Part shown: positions 1 through 6,944 of the stretch, piece after piece
Layout: each line of letters begins with the position of its first letter
How positions within the stretch are numbered: the first letter of the stretch is position 1
Source: DASXRA01 sp035263725
GTDB lineage: Bacteria > Actinomycetota > Actinomycetes > Mycobacteriales > Jatrophihabitantaceae
Length of the DNA: 18,715 bases
Direction of reading: 5' to 3'
Assembly: GCA_035263725.1 (NCBI GenBank)
Contig: DATFRC010000127.1
Location: 1-18,715, forward strand
Program-made: the position numbers and the translations under genes
The notes under the pieces: model-generated
The model's input: only the letters and a program-made list of their open reading frames with translations
Told to the model about the DNA's origin: nothing
Databases searched by the model: none

Positions 1-307
1 GCGGCGCATACAGGGCAGCTACCCCGGCGCTGCTGCGTATCGCGACCTCCACGGGCTCGCCGTCCGAGTAGTGGAACGTGGTGCGCCGGATCGCCGGCAC
101 ACCTGTGGCGACGATCTCGTCCAGCAACCCCCAGCGGTGCAGCTGGTGCACCCCGGCGCGCATCAGCGCATGGGTCGACACTGTGTCTGCGCCATAGGCT
201 GCGCGCTCAACAAGTGCGACACGCGCACCCGCGCGGGCGAGCAGCAATGCGGTCGACGCGCCGGCCACTCGCGCCCCGACCACCACGACGTCGTACCGGC
301 TGCTCAT
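1..307 (-). CDS. FAD-dependent oxidoreductase/monooxygenase, N-terminal part (gene runs off the left edge)
   Basis: This is the first 102 codons of a flavoprotein whose remainder lies outside the window. The N-terminus (YDVVVVGARVAGASTALLLA) is a Rossmann FAD-binding strand-turn-helix with a GxRxAG variant of GxGxxG, followed about 20 residues later by an acidic strand end (VALVER). This layout is typical of geranylgeranyl-reductase-like and aromatic-hydroxylase-like FAD enzymes; which branch applies cannot be told without the C-terminal half. The ATG at 307-305 overlaps the TGA of the upstream MaoC-like gene (ATGA), and GAGGAAGAG lies further upstream, so the two are probably translationally coupled. 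Position as the last visible gene of the 1-4635 operon suggests a redox step on the same substrate as the monooxygenase at 786-2048; that is inference. Confidence 0.85.
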   Translation of the reverse strand, partial: MSSRYDVVVVGARVAGASTALLLARAGARVALVERAAYGADTVSTHALMRAGVHQLHRWGLLDEIVATGVPAIRRTTFHYSDGEPVEVAIRSSAGVAALYAP

Positions 308-753
308 GACGCGGCCTCGCGCTCTTCCTCGCCCGGCACGGCCGCGGCGACGCTCGGGTCGCGCCAGACGACGGCGCTGCCGTCGACCACGATGACACCG
401 TCCTGGTTGGTGATCCGCGTGGCAAGTGTCGTCACCGGCTTGTCCGCGCGGACATCACTGACGGTTGCTTCTGCCGTGATCACGTCACCGGGCCGGACCG
501 GCGCGAGGAAGCGCCATGAGACCTCAAGGAAGACGCTGCCCGGCCCGGGCAGTTGCTCGGCAACGAGCGCGTTGAGCAGACCCGTCGTGACGCCGCCTTG
601 GACGACGATTCCGCCGAACCGGCTGCGCCCGGCCACCTGCTTGTCGTAGTGGATCGGGTTGCGATCTCCGGTGATCTCGGTGAACAAGGCGATGTCACGG
701 CGCGTGACGGCGCGGCTGCGGCGCGCCGTCGCACCTCGGTGCAGTATGAACAT
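304..753 (-). CDS. MaoC-like/hotdog-fold acyl-CoA hydratase
   Basis: A 149-residue single-hotdog protein, about the length of stand-alone (R)-specific enoyl-CoA hydratases (PhaJ type). The hydratase-2 signature is clear: FTEITGDRNPIHYD with the catalytic pair D30 and H35, then FGGIVVQGG shortly after. Family knowledge predicts trans-2-enoyl-CoA hydration to (R)-3-hydroxyacyl-CoA, or a related hydration or dehydration of a CoA or ACP thioester in the cytoplasm. The ATG at 753 is preceded by GGAAGGGA about 10 bases upstream, which fixes the start although the frame stays open much further. It lies 32 bases after the flavin monooxygenase stop and overlaps the next gene by ATGA, so all three are likely co-transcribed. 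Function is certain at fold level; the substrate is unknown. Confidence 0.88.
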   Translation of the reverse strand: MFILHRGATARRSRAVTRRDIALFTEITGDRNPIHYDKQVAGRSRFGGIVVQGGVTTGLLNALVAEQLPGPGSVFLEVSWRFLAPVRPGDVITAEATVSDVRADKPVTTLATRITNQDGVIVVDGSAVVWRDPSVAAAVPGEEEREAAS

Positions 754-785
754 GACAAAACGATCCCTTCCGATTCGCGCCAAGA

Positions 786-2048
786 TCAGTTGCCGGCCCG
801 AGCGCAGCTGTGGCGGTCCGTGGCCGGAGACCGTCCGGTGATTCGGTCGGCGACAAAGGACGCGTCCCGCCCGACCCCGCCGATGAAGTTGGAGCTGCGG
901 TGGTGCTGGAAGCGTTGTCCGAGGACGTATAGCCCGGGCACCGGCGTACGGCCGCGACGTTGCTGGATCTCGCCGTCCCGATTGAGCACCGGCACCAGCA
1001 GCCATGGGTAGGACCGGCGATATCCGGTGGCCCACAGCACGGTGCTGATCCCGGATGCACGCAAATCGAGCTTCCGTACGCCGGGGGTAGCGACGATGGC
1101 CCGGCTCGGCTCCGGGGCGAGTACTTCGGTGGCCAGCCCATTCGCCGCGATGTGGTCCTCGATGCCGGCAAGGAGCTGGTTCATCCGGCGCCGGGCCTCG
1201 GCAACGGTCGCGGACAGGTCGGATGCGAGATCGACGCGATGGCCGTCGACTCCGGTCAGCCGGCCGACCAGGCGCACGCCGTCGGCTTGCAGGGTGGCGA
1301 GGTCGAGTGAGCGCCGATCTTGGCTGCCCACCAGCTGCAGCGAGGGCTCCCGCCGCGCGAGCACGGGGTCGCGCATCTCGTCGATCGTCTTGTCGAGCAA
1401 GCCCAGGCGGTCGAGCCACCAGTAAATGTCCATCCCGCGGTACGTGCGCGGCACCCGGGTATGGCTGCCCACCGCGATCGTCACGTCCCGGCCAGCGGCG
1501 CGCAGCGCGTCAGCCAGCTGTACACCGGTCGCAGACGCCCCGACCACCAGCACGCCGCCCTGCGGCAGCTGTTCGGGATTGTGGTACTCATTCGGCGCAA
1601 CCTGATAGACGTCATCGGCTAGGGCGCCGGACAGCGCTGGAACGGCGGGCCGATCGCACCATCCGGTGGCGACTACGACGTTCGCTGCGGTCCACACGCC
1701 GTGGTCGGTCACGACATGAAAGCGGTCGCCGCGGTGCTCGACAGCCGCGACCCGCGTGACTTCCTCGACCGGTGCGCCGAAGGACCGCGCGTAGTCGGCC
1801 AACTCGTCAGCGAACGCCGTAGCAGCGAGGAACCCGTCCGGGTCCTGCCCCTCGTAGGGCCGCCCGGGCAGCGCGTTCATCCAGTTGGGTGTCAACAGAT
1901 GCAGCCCGTCCCAGGTCTCGCTGCGCCACCGCTGCCCGACGCGGCCGCGCTCGAGTACGACGTGGTCGCGGCCGCGATCGGACAGGCAACGGCTAGCGGC
2001 CAGACCGGCTTGGCCGGCGCCGATGACGACGGTTTCCGTAGTCGGCAT
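786..2048 (-). CDS. Flavin-containing monooxygenase-like FAD/NAD(P) oxidoreductase (CzcO-like)
   Basis: A 420-residue two-dinucleotide-domain flavoprotein. The FAD motif GAGQAG is at residues 10-15 and is followed by VVLERGRVGQRW. The NADPH motif GASATG is at 170-175, and a late ATGY motif is present. This is the CzcO/FMO superfamily: NADPH-dependent, flavin-dependent oxygenation (N-, S- or Baeyer-Villiger type) or reduction. At the place of the FMO fingerprint FxGxxxHxxxY it reads VYQVAPNEYHNP, with A151 where the His normally sits, so the exact chemistry is uncertain. It is a paralog of the enzyme at 12746-14032; both share LERGRVG, TPNWM and LPG blocks. The ATG at 2048 has AGGA at a suitable distance. 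The open frame upstream of this ATG only shadows the OsmC gene. A strong hairpin separates it from the OsmC gene upstream. Confidence 0.88.
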   Translation of the reverse strand: MPTTETVVIGAGQAGLAASRCLSDRGRDHVVLERGRVGQRWRSETWDGLHLLTPNWMNALPGRPYEGQDPDGFLAATAFADELADYARSFGAPVEEVTRVAAVEHRGDRFHVVTDHGVWTAANVVVATGWCDRPAVPALSGALADDVYQVAPNEYHNPEQLPQGGVLVVGASATGVQLADALRAAGRDVTIAVGSHTRVPRTYRGMDIYWWLDRLGLLDKTIDEMRDPVLARREPSLQLVGSQDRRSLDLATLQADGVRLVGRLTGVDGHRVDLASDLSATVAEARRRMNQLLAGIEDHIAANGLATEVLAPEPSRAIVATPGVRKLDLRASGISTVLWATGYRRSYPWLLVPVLNRDGEIQQRRGRTPVPGLYVLGQRFQHHRSSNFIGGVGRDASFVADRITGRSPATDRHSCARAGN

Positions 2049-2076
2049 GAGATTCCTCGCGTTCTGCCCGCGCACA

Positions 2077-2104
2077 GGGCCGGCCGCTGGTGAGCGGCCG
2101 GCCC
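2077..2104 (-). terminator. 12-bp perfect GC hairpin between OsmC-like and FMO genes
   Basis: Arms GGGCCGGCCGCT (2077-2088) and AGCGGCCGGCCC (2093-2104) are perfectly complementary with a 4-base loop GGTG. It lies about 20 bases after the OsmC-like stop and 28 bases before the FMO start, both read on the minus strand. There is no U-tract after it, so it may be a U-less actinobacterial terminator or attenuator, an RNA-processing or stability element that sets different expression of the two genes, or a protein-binding dyad. Confidence 0.5.
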
Positions 2105-2125
2105 CGACGCGTGGGCGAGACTTGG

Positions 2126-2689
2126 TCAGGCGGCGTCGACGTCGATCGACACGGGAACGCCGTTGGTGACGATGTCGAACACCGCCGAACGGCGGCGCGA
2201 CTGCTCCACGACGGAGCGCAGCTTCTCCGGCTCGTCGCCGCGGAGCGTAAAGCTGACCTTGATCTGCTGGTAGCCGTTGCGGACGTCGGCGTCCAGCCCG
2301 AGGATTCCGAGCAGATCGATGTCGCCCTCGACCGTTGAGGAGACCTCTGTGAGGTTGATACCGCGGGCGGCGGCGACGTTGGCGATACCCGCGGTCAGGC
2401 AGGCAGCCAGGGCGTGCAGCAGGTGCTCGGCCGGCGTCGGGCCGTTGTCTGTGCCGACGAGCACCGGCGGGTGGTCGGCGTCGAACACATAAGGCTGCCG
2501 ATGGGTCATTTCCTGCTTGGCGCCGTAGAAGCCATGGATGGTCGACCGGTTGTGGGTCCCGCTGACCCACGTGTTCGTGGCCCGGAACTGGAACTTGGCG
2601 ATGTCCGGGTCGCCCTTCACCGCATCGAGCGTCGCGAACAGAGTTGCGGTGTCGACGCCGTTGCGGATCGGGCTCTCGGTAGTGGTCAT
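2126..2689 (-). CDS. OsmC-like protein with a single cysteine
   Basis: A 187-residue OsmC/Ohr-fold protein. The N-terminal half has the substrate-pocket strand, then TPAEHLLHALAACLTAG with the conserved helix cysteine C97, the peroxidatic residue in OsmC/Ohr. The second conserved cysteine of the family would fall in RRRSAVFDIVTNGVPV, but the residue there is S168, and C97 is the only Cys in the protein. Classical two-cysteine hydroperoxide reduction is therefore not possible within one chain; a one-Cys mechanism or a binding or sulfur-handling role is likelier. The start is the ATG at 2689, chosen because GAGGAG (2702-2697) lies 7 bases upstream. An alternative ATG at 2704 (ATGA overlap with the AhpD-like stop) has no Shine-Dalgarno. 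It follows the AhpD-like gene by 11 bases, so co-translation is likely. Confidence 0.9.
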   Translation of the reverse strand: MTTTESPIRNGVDTATLFATLDAVKGDPDIAKFQFRATNTWVSGTHNRSTIHGFYGAKQEMTHRQPYVFDADHPPVLVGTDNGPTPAEHLLHALAACLTAGIANVAAARGINLTEVSSTVEGDIDLLGILGLDADVRNGYQQIKVSFTLRGDEPEKLRSVVEQSRRRSAVFDIVTNGVPVSIDVDAA

Positions 2690-2696
2690 TACGTTG

Positions 2697-2702
2697 CTCC
2701 TC
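2697..2702 (-). promoter_or_regulatory. Shine-Dalgarno GAGGAG for the OsmC-like gene
   Basis: GAGGAG read on the minus strand sits 7 bases before the ATG at 2689 and overlaps the TGA stop of the upstream AhpD-like gene. It decides between two in-frame ATGs and suggests that ribosomes ending the upstream gene reinitiate here. Confidence 0.65.
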
Positions 2703-3414
2703 ATCGGTGGTTGTGTCGGAACGACGGATTCGTGTCCGTACGAGATTCGCGGTGGCCGGCCGGCGGCACATCCGTGGTCACCACGGATCTGCCGGCACCG
2801 TGCTGGGCACGGACGGGCGGCCTGCCGAATGTGACGGCGTCCTTGACGGCCGCGGGAACGATCGCAAGCAGTTCGGCGTCCGGCTGCGCGCCGAGCGCGT
2901 CGTTGACGTAGGCGAACGCCAGCCGCAACGCGACGAACATGGTGATCGCGAAGATTTGCGCGTCGTCGTAGCCGGCGTCGCGCAACGGCTGGAGATCGTC
3001 GGCCTCGGTGGAGCTCGGCCGCCGCGTCACCGTGCGCGCCCACCGGGCCAGTGCCTGCTCGGCTGGATCCAGGCCGTCGTCGGCGCCGCGCAGTACGCCG
3101 GCCGCCGCGTCTGCGCCTGCTTCCCGGGCCAGCCTTCTGCCCCAGGTCAGCGAGCAATATGAGTCACCGAGCGCCGAGGCGCAGGCCGCGATCAGGACGG
3201 CCCGCTGGCGCACGGTCAGGCCCGCGGCGGAGCGTGCGCCGTCGATCAAGGCGGACAGCCCCTCATACAGGGCCGGCTGGTGTCCCCACAGGCTCGACAG
3301 GTTCATGACGAACCCGTTTCGCTCCAGGTCGTTGTCGAATAGGCGCTGTGCACCTGCGCTCGCCGGTGGTGCGTCGAGGAACCCGGTGCCCTCGGTCGCG
3401 GTTGCGTTGGTCAC
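2701..3414 (-). CDS. Carboxymuconolactone decarboxylase/AhpD-like protein with degenerate CxxC motif
   Basis: A 237-residue, mostly helical, alanine-rich protein of the AhpD/CMD fold. The core helix LTVRQRAVLIAACASALGDS precedes YCSLTWGRRLA, which corresponds to the AhpD CxxCxxxH site. Here C87 is kept, but the second Cys is T90 and the His is R94, so it resembles the peroxidase-related CMD branch rather than a true AhpD disulfide reductase. The C-terminal 40 residues are low-complexity and probably disordered. The start is GTG at 3414; no clear Shine-Dalgarno was seen, but no better internal start exists. It lies 99 bases downstream of the LuxR-type regulator and 11 bases upstream of the OsmC-like gene, so it is likely the first structural gene of the operon. 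TGTAAT around 3470 on the minus strand could be a -10 element, but no good -35 was found. Confidence 0.8.
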   Translation of the reverse strand: MTNATATEGTGFLDAPPASAGAQRLFDNDLERNGFVMNLSSLWGHQPALYEGLSALIDGARSAAGLTVRQRAVLIAACASALGDSYCSLTWGRRLAREAGADAAAGVLRGADDGLDPAEQALARWARTVTRRPSSTEADDLQPLRDAGYDDAQIFAITMFVALRLAFAYVNDALGAQPDAELLAIVPAAVKDAVTFGRPPVRAQHGAGRSVVTTDVPPAGHRESRTDTNPSFRHNHR

Positions 3415-3513
3415 GCAGTGAAAGCTACGAACGGCTCGGCAGTCCGCGCGTCCGTGCGTGCGCGCAATTACAGCCGGCCGCGGGAGAGCAGCGTGTCGGT
3501 ATGCGCGTAGCCG

Positions 3514-4635
3514 TCAGGCCCGCGCCATGAGCCGCGCGACAGCGGCCGCTCGCGCCGACTTTCCTTGGACGCCAAGCTTCAGATAGGCGTTTTGCAGGTG
3601 CCGTTCGACGGTCCGCACGCTCAACGTCAGCGACTCGGCGATCGCCGCGTTGTCGTGGCCCTGCGCCGCCAGACGGAGCACGTCGAGCTCGCGGGCGGAG
3701 AGCAGCGCCGCCGCGGCACCGCCTGACGCGGACGTCGCCGGCCCGCGATCCTCCGCCATGAAGGCCGCGACCTCGTCCACGAACACGTGCCAGGCCGGCT
3801 CTTCGCCCAGGAGGATGTGGTTCGACGTTTCGAGCACCACGAGGCGAGCTCCGGCGATCGTCGACGCGAGCAGGACGCCGTCGTCGAAGTCGTTCATCCG
3901 GTCCTGGCGCGAGTGCAACACCAGCGTCGGGGCGTTGACCTGCGGCAGCAGCCGCACGACGTCGTCTGTAGTGCGCGCCCGGCGTGCCGCGCCGGCGTTC
4001 TGGGCGGACGATGCGACGCGCGTCAGCTCGTCGAGCCAGCGCATCTGCTCCTCGGTGGCGCCGGGAATCATCAACGATGTGAACACTCGGCGGAACTCCG
4101 ACTCCGGGCGGGCCCAGCCGACCTCGATGAGCTGCTGGAATGTCTCGCTGAGCGCCAGATCGTCCGGTGTCGGATCGCGCATCCACGCGGCGTAGCTGTT
4201 GTAGAACAGCAACCGCGAAATTCGCCCCGGATTGCGCACGGCGTACACGATCGACGGCGGGCCGCCCTGCGCCATCGCCATCAGAGCCACCCGGTCGAGC
4301 CCCGAGTCCTCGATGACGGCTTCGAGGTCGGCGACGCGCGCCTCCAGGCTGAAGTCGGTGACATCCCAGTCGGATAGCCCGTAACCGCGCTCGTCGTAGC
4401 GCACGACCGTCGCGATCTTGCCGAGATCATCAAGGAAGTGTCGCCAGACCGGGCTCTCCCAGTCGTACTGCAGATGACTCAACCAGCAGGTGGCGATCAC
4501 CAGCGGCGGGCCGGAGCCGTGGCGGGCGTACGCGATCCGGGTGCCGTCAGCAGACCGGCAGAACCGCAGGTGCTGCGGTGGCGGCGCTATACCCCCGGTC
4601 GGCACTCCTGAATGGTAGCGAGAAACAAACGCCAA
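3514..4635 (-). CDS. Alpha/beta-hydrolase-fold sensor fused to LuxR-type HTH regulator (nucleophile Ser absent)
   Basis: A 373-residue protein. Residues about 22-295 form an alpha/beta-hydrolase domain (RSADGTRIAYARHG, then VVRYDERGYGLSDW). Residues about 312-370 are a LuxR/NarL HTH (LSARELDVLRLAAQGHDNAAIA, RTVERHLQNAYLKLGV). At the nucleophile elbow, where the family has GxSxG, it reads AMAQG with A122 (codon GCG at 4272-4270) in place of Ser. The acid D245 (SRQD) and H273 (SNH) appear to be kept. The domain is therefore probably a ligand receptor and not an enzyme. It is encoded just upstream of, and in the same direction as, the AhpD/OsmC/FMO/MaoC genes, which it likely controls. The annotated start is TTG at 4635; GTG at 4605 is a plausible alternative since homology begins only near residue 22, and neither has a well-spaced Shine-Dalgarno. 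Confidence 0.88.
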   Translation of the reverse strand: MAFVSRYHSGVPTGGIAPPPQHLRFCRSADGTRIAYARHGSGPPLVIATCWLSHLQYDWESPVWRHFLDDLGKIATVVRYDERGYGLSDWDVTDFSLEARVADLEAVIEDSGLDRVALMAMAQGGPPSIVYAVRNPGRISRLLFYNSYAAWMRDPTPDDLALSETFQQLIEVGWARPESEFRRVFTSLMIPGATEEQMRWLDELTRVASSAQNAGAARRARTTDDVVRLLPQVNAPTLVLHSRQDRMNDFDDGVLLASTIAGARLVVLETSNHILLGEEPAWHVFVDEVAAFMAEDRGPATSASGGAAAALLSARELDVLRLAAQGHDNAAIAESLTLSVRTVERHLQNAYLKLGVQGKSARAAAVARLMARA

Positions 4636-4739
4636 GTGCCGACGTGAGGGATGGAGGGTTAGGTCGGCTGCGATCTCGACTTTCTCGGCAGAACCCGCAT
4701 TAAGCGCCGCTCGATCACGGACTGCTGAGCATCGCTGCG

Positions 4740-6083
4740 TCAGACTCGGTCGCGATGACTGCGGCGCGTTCGCCTGACGCCCATGTGTCGTTCCCTGCGG
4801 ATTTCCCTCATATAGGCCAGGAAGTCGACCTGTATGGCATGCGTGGTGCAGGCGCGGTATCGCCTGACTGTCGCCGCCGTGTACCCGGCGATCTCACGGC
4901 TCATTTGCTGGTTCGTCGGCAGCGTCGCATTGCCCTGAAGCAGGTCCGCGACCCACTGCGACTGGATCTCGGCTATCGGCATGACCGCCCCGATGGGCTG
5001 GATGAGCCCGATAAAGTACAGCCCGGGCAGCTGAGGGGGGACTATCCGGCGATAGAGGGGGATCTGCTTGCCGTCTATGCCGATTGTGGTCTCATTGAGA
5101 AACGGAAAGCTGATCTTGTAGCCCGTGCAGTAGATCACCACATCCACGGGCTCGCGGCTGCCGTCGGCGAAGCGCACGCAGTCCCCGTGAAACCCGTCGA
5201 TAGCCGGCTTGACGACGATGTCACCGTCATCCAGCTTGCTGAGCAGACTGTCCGACACCGTGGGGGGAGCGCACAGTACCCGGTGATCAGGCCTGGGCAT
5301 GCCATATCTCGTCACATTGCCCTGAGCCATCCGCAGCAGCAGTGCCACCACGAGGCTCTGGAGCCGAAACGGTGCTCTCGTCCCGAGACGCGTTAGCGTC
5401 AGGTGATCTGTTGGCCTGCCGAATAGATACTGGGGCACGATATGGGCGCCCCGCCGCATGGCGAGCAGCGTTCGTCCTGCGACCAGGGAGCAATCGGCTG
5501 CGACGTCGCAGGCGGAGTTGCCGACGCCGAGGACAAGGACGCGTTTGCCGGCCAGGGGTTCCGGCGTGCGGTAGTGGTGGGAGTGCATCTGCTGGCCCGC
5601 GAAGGTGCCCGCACCCGGAAAGGCCGGCTCGGGATATTGCGGATCCCAGTGGTGACCATTGGCGACCAGCACGGCACCGTACCGCTCGGTGCGGACCGCC
5701 CCGGTGTCTCGCTGCCGGACCGTGACGTCCCAGCCTCCTCCCGCGACCGGCTCGGCCTTGGTCACCTCGGTCCGGAACTGAATCATGCCGCGGAAACCGA
5801 AGTGATCTACGAAATTATCGAGATACTCCGCGATCAACTCATGGCTCAGATAATCCGGGTAATCGAGCGGCATCGGGAACGCTGCGTACTGCATGCACCG
5901 CCGCGATGTCTTGGCGCGCAATGAGCGATATGCGGACGACATGCCGTTGTCATTGTTGTACCGCCAGTTGCCGCCAACCGCTGAGCCGGCCTCGAAACAA
6001 TCGAAAGGAATGCCGCGGGCATGCAGAACCTGGCAGGCTGCGATCCCCGACGACCCCGCCCCGATAATGCACACCCGGTCCAT
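4740..6083 (-). CDS. Class B flavin-containing monooxygenase
   Basis: A 447-residue flavoprotein of usual FMO length. The FAD motif GAGSSG is at 8-13, followed by FEAGSAVGGNW. The FMO fingerprint FxGxxxHxxxY is intact as FAGQQMHSHHY (161-171). The NADPH motif GVGNSA is at 186-191, with CTGY later. Family knowledge predicts NADPH- and O2-dependent oxygenation of a soft nucleophile (N or S) or of a ketone through a C4a-peroxyflavin. It differs clearly from the two CzcO-like paralogs in the window. The ATG at 6083 places the FAD strand right at the N-terminus as usual; an in-frame GTG lies four codons upstream at 6095, and neither has a convincing Shine-Dalgarno. The C-terminal tail is Arg-rich. 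It is separated by about 100 bases from both neighbours, so it may have its own promoter or belong to the ZIP transcript. No hydrophobic anchor was seen; cytosolic. Confidence 0.92.
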   Translation of the reverse strand: MDRVCIIGAGSSGIAACQVLHARGIPFDCFEAGSAVGGNWRYNNDNGMSSAYRSLRAKTSRRCMQYAAFPMPLDYPDYLSHELIAEYLDNFVDHFGFRGMIQFRTEVTKAEPVAGGGWDVTVRQRDTGAVRTERYGAVLVANGHHWDPQYPEPAFPGAGTFAGQQMHSHHYRTPEPLAGKRVLVLGVGNSACDVAADCSLVAGRTLLAMRRGAHIVPQYLFGRPTDHLTLTRLGTRAPFRLQSLVVALLLRMAQGNVTRYGMPRPDHRVLCAPPTVSDSLLSKLDDGDIVVKPAIDGFHGDCVRFADGSREPVDVVIYCTGYKISFPFLNETTIGIDGKQIPLYRRIVPPQLPGLYFIGLIQPIGAVMPIAEIQSQWVADLLQGNATLPTNQQMSREIAGYTAATVRRYRACTTHAIQVDFLAYMREIRRERHMGVRRTRRSHRDRV

Positions 6084-6155
6084 GAGCGCGATCACGCGGA
6101 GAATGCTTCACCAACCATGCCGCCGCCCGAATCAGTGACGACCCTGAAACCAGCC

Positions 6156-6207
6156 CTGATCTGCGCGACCGATTACAGACGGCCACCACGTGGCATTCGC
6201 AGATCAG
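6156..6207 (-). repeat. 10-bp perfect inverted repeat spanning the ZIP stop codon, candidate terminator or operator
   Basis: CTGATCTGCG (6156-6165) and CGCAGATCAG (6198-6207) are perfect complements, separated by 32 bases that contain a smaller stem GCCAC-CAC-GTGGC (6182-6194). The right arm contains the ZIP stop codon (6206-6204), so on the minus-strand transcript the structure forms exactly at the end of the ZIP gene and upstream of the FMO gene. A CACGTG core occurs at 6187-6192 and again at 6213-6218. No U-run follows. It could be a terminator for the ZIP gene or an operator for the FMO gene. Confidence 0.45.
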
Positions 6208-6944
6208 CCGGCCACGTGCACGGCCGCGGCGGTGAGGATCGCGGCGGCCATGGCGGCCGCTGCGGGACCGGGGAGCGCGAGCCGGCCGGCGCGCAGCCCG
6301 CGAGAGGCCGCGCGCAGGCTTAGCCAGGCGGCTTGCGTCAGGATCCCGGCCGCCAGGGCCAGCAGTACCGGCCCGGCGGCTGTGGGCACGTCGAACAACG
6401 AGGTGGTCGCGGCGCCGATGGCGGGGCTGATGCTCATGACCGCCAGCCATCCGGCGACGCGACGGCGTGGCTGGGTGCCGAGTAGCGCTCCGGTGGCCAG
6501 GCCTTCGGCGAAGGCGTGTACGGCAAGGGCAGCGGCGATGGCGGCCGAGCCGGCCAGCGCGATCACAGAGCCTTCCAGGAAGCGGTGAGCCGCCAGGGCC
6601 GCTGCTGTCGCGGCGCCGCCGGCGCTCACCTTCTGCTCCTGGCAGGCACACCCCGCGCGCGCGGCCAGCCCGGCGGCGACGAAGGCGCCGCCCATGGCGA
6701 TCGGCACCAACCCCGGCCAGACCCGTGCGACGTGCGCGCCGGCCCAAGCGTCCGGGAGCAGGTGCAACACTGCGATGATCAGCAGCGCGCCGGCGGCGGC
6801 CGCGAACGAGATCTCACGATGCCCGGGGCGGCGGCGGGCCGTCCACGCCCCGGCCACGGTCGAGACCGCCAGGATGCCGGCGCCGGCCAGTATCAGGCTC
6901 GGCGGCATGGCCGATGTGTGAGTGGCCGTCGCCGCGCTAAGCAC
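6204..6944 (-). CDS. ZIP-family divalent metal transporter
   Basis: A 246-residue membrane protein with roughly eight Ala/Leu-rich hydrophobic segments, the size of bacterial ZIP/ZupT proteins. ZIP metal-site motifs are visible: HLLPD (H61, D65), HRFLEG (H120, E124) and HAFAEG (H143, E147) on successive helices. The family moves Zn2+, Fe2+ or other divalent metals into the cytoplasm. The loop before the second motif has CACQEQ (C99, C101) where many ZIPs carry a His-rich metal-binding loop. The GTG at 6944 shares its first base with the last base of the TAG of the preceding 58-codon ORF (TAGTG), which supports this start; an ATG at 6908 is the alternative. It lies downstream of the luciferase-like gene, probably in one transcript. 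Which metal is carried cannot be told. Confidence 0.85.
   Translation of the reverse strand: MLSAATATHTSAMPPSLILAGAGILAVSTVAGAWTARRRPGHREISFAAAAGALLIIAVLHLLPDAWAGAHVARVWPGLVPIAMGGAFVAAGLAARAGCACQEQKVSAGGAATAAALAAHRFLEGSVIALAGSAAIAAALAVHAFAEGLATGALLGTQPRRRVAGWLAVMSISPAIGAATTSLFDVPTAAGPVLLALAAGILTQAAWLSLRAASRGLRAGRLALPGPAAAAMAAAILTAAAVHVAG

Noticed and set aside
304..1419. 371-codon reading of the MaoC-like frame
   Set aside because: The upstream 222 codons shadow the FMO in another frame; the ATG at 753 has a ribosome site and the hotdog domain begins there.
786..2771. 661-codon reading that extends the FMO upstream
   Set aside because: The upstream 240 codons are an off-frame reading of the OsmC-like gene; the FMO has its own ATG and Shine-Dalgarno at 2048.
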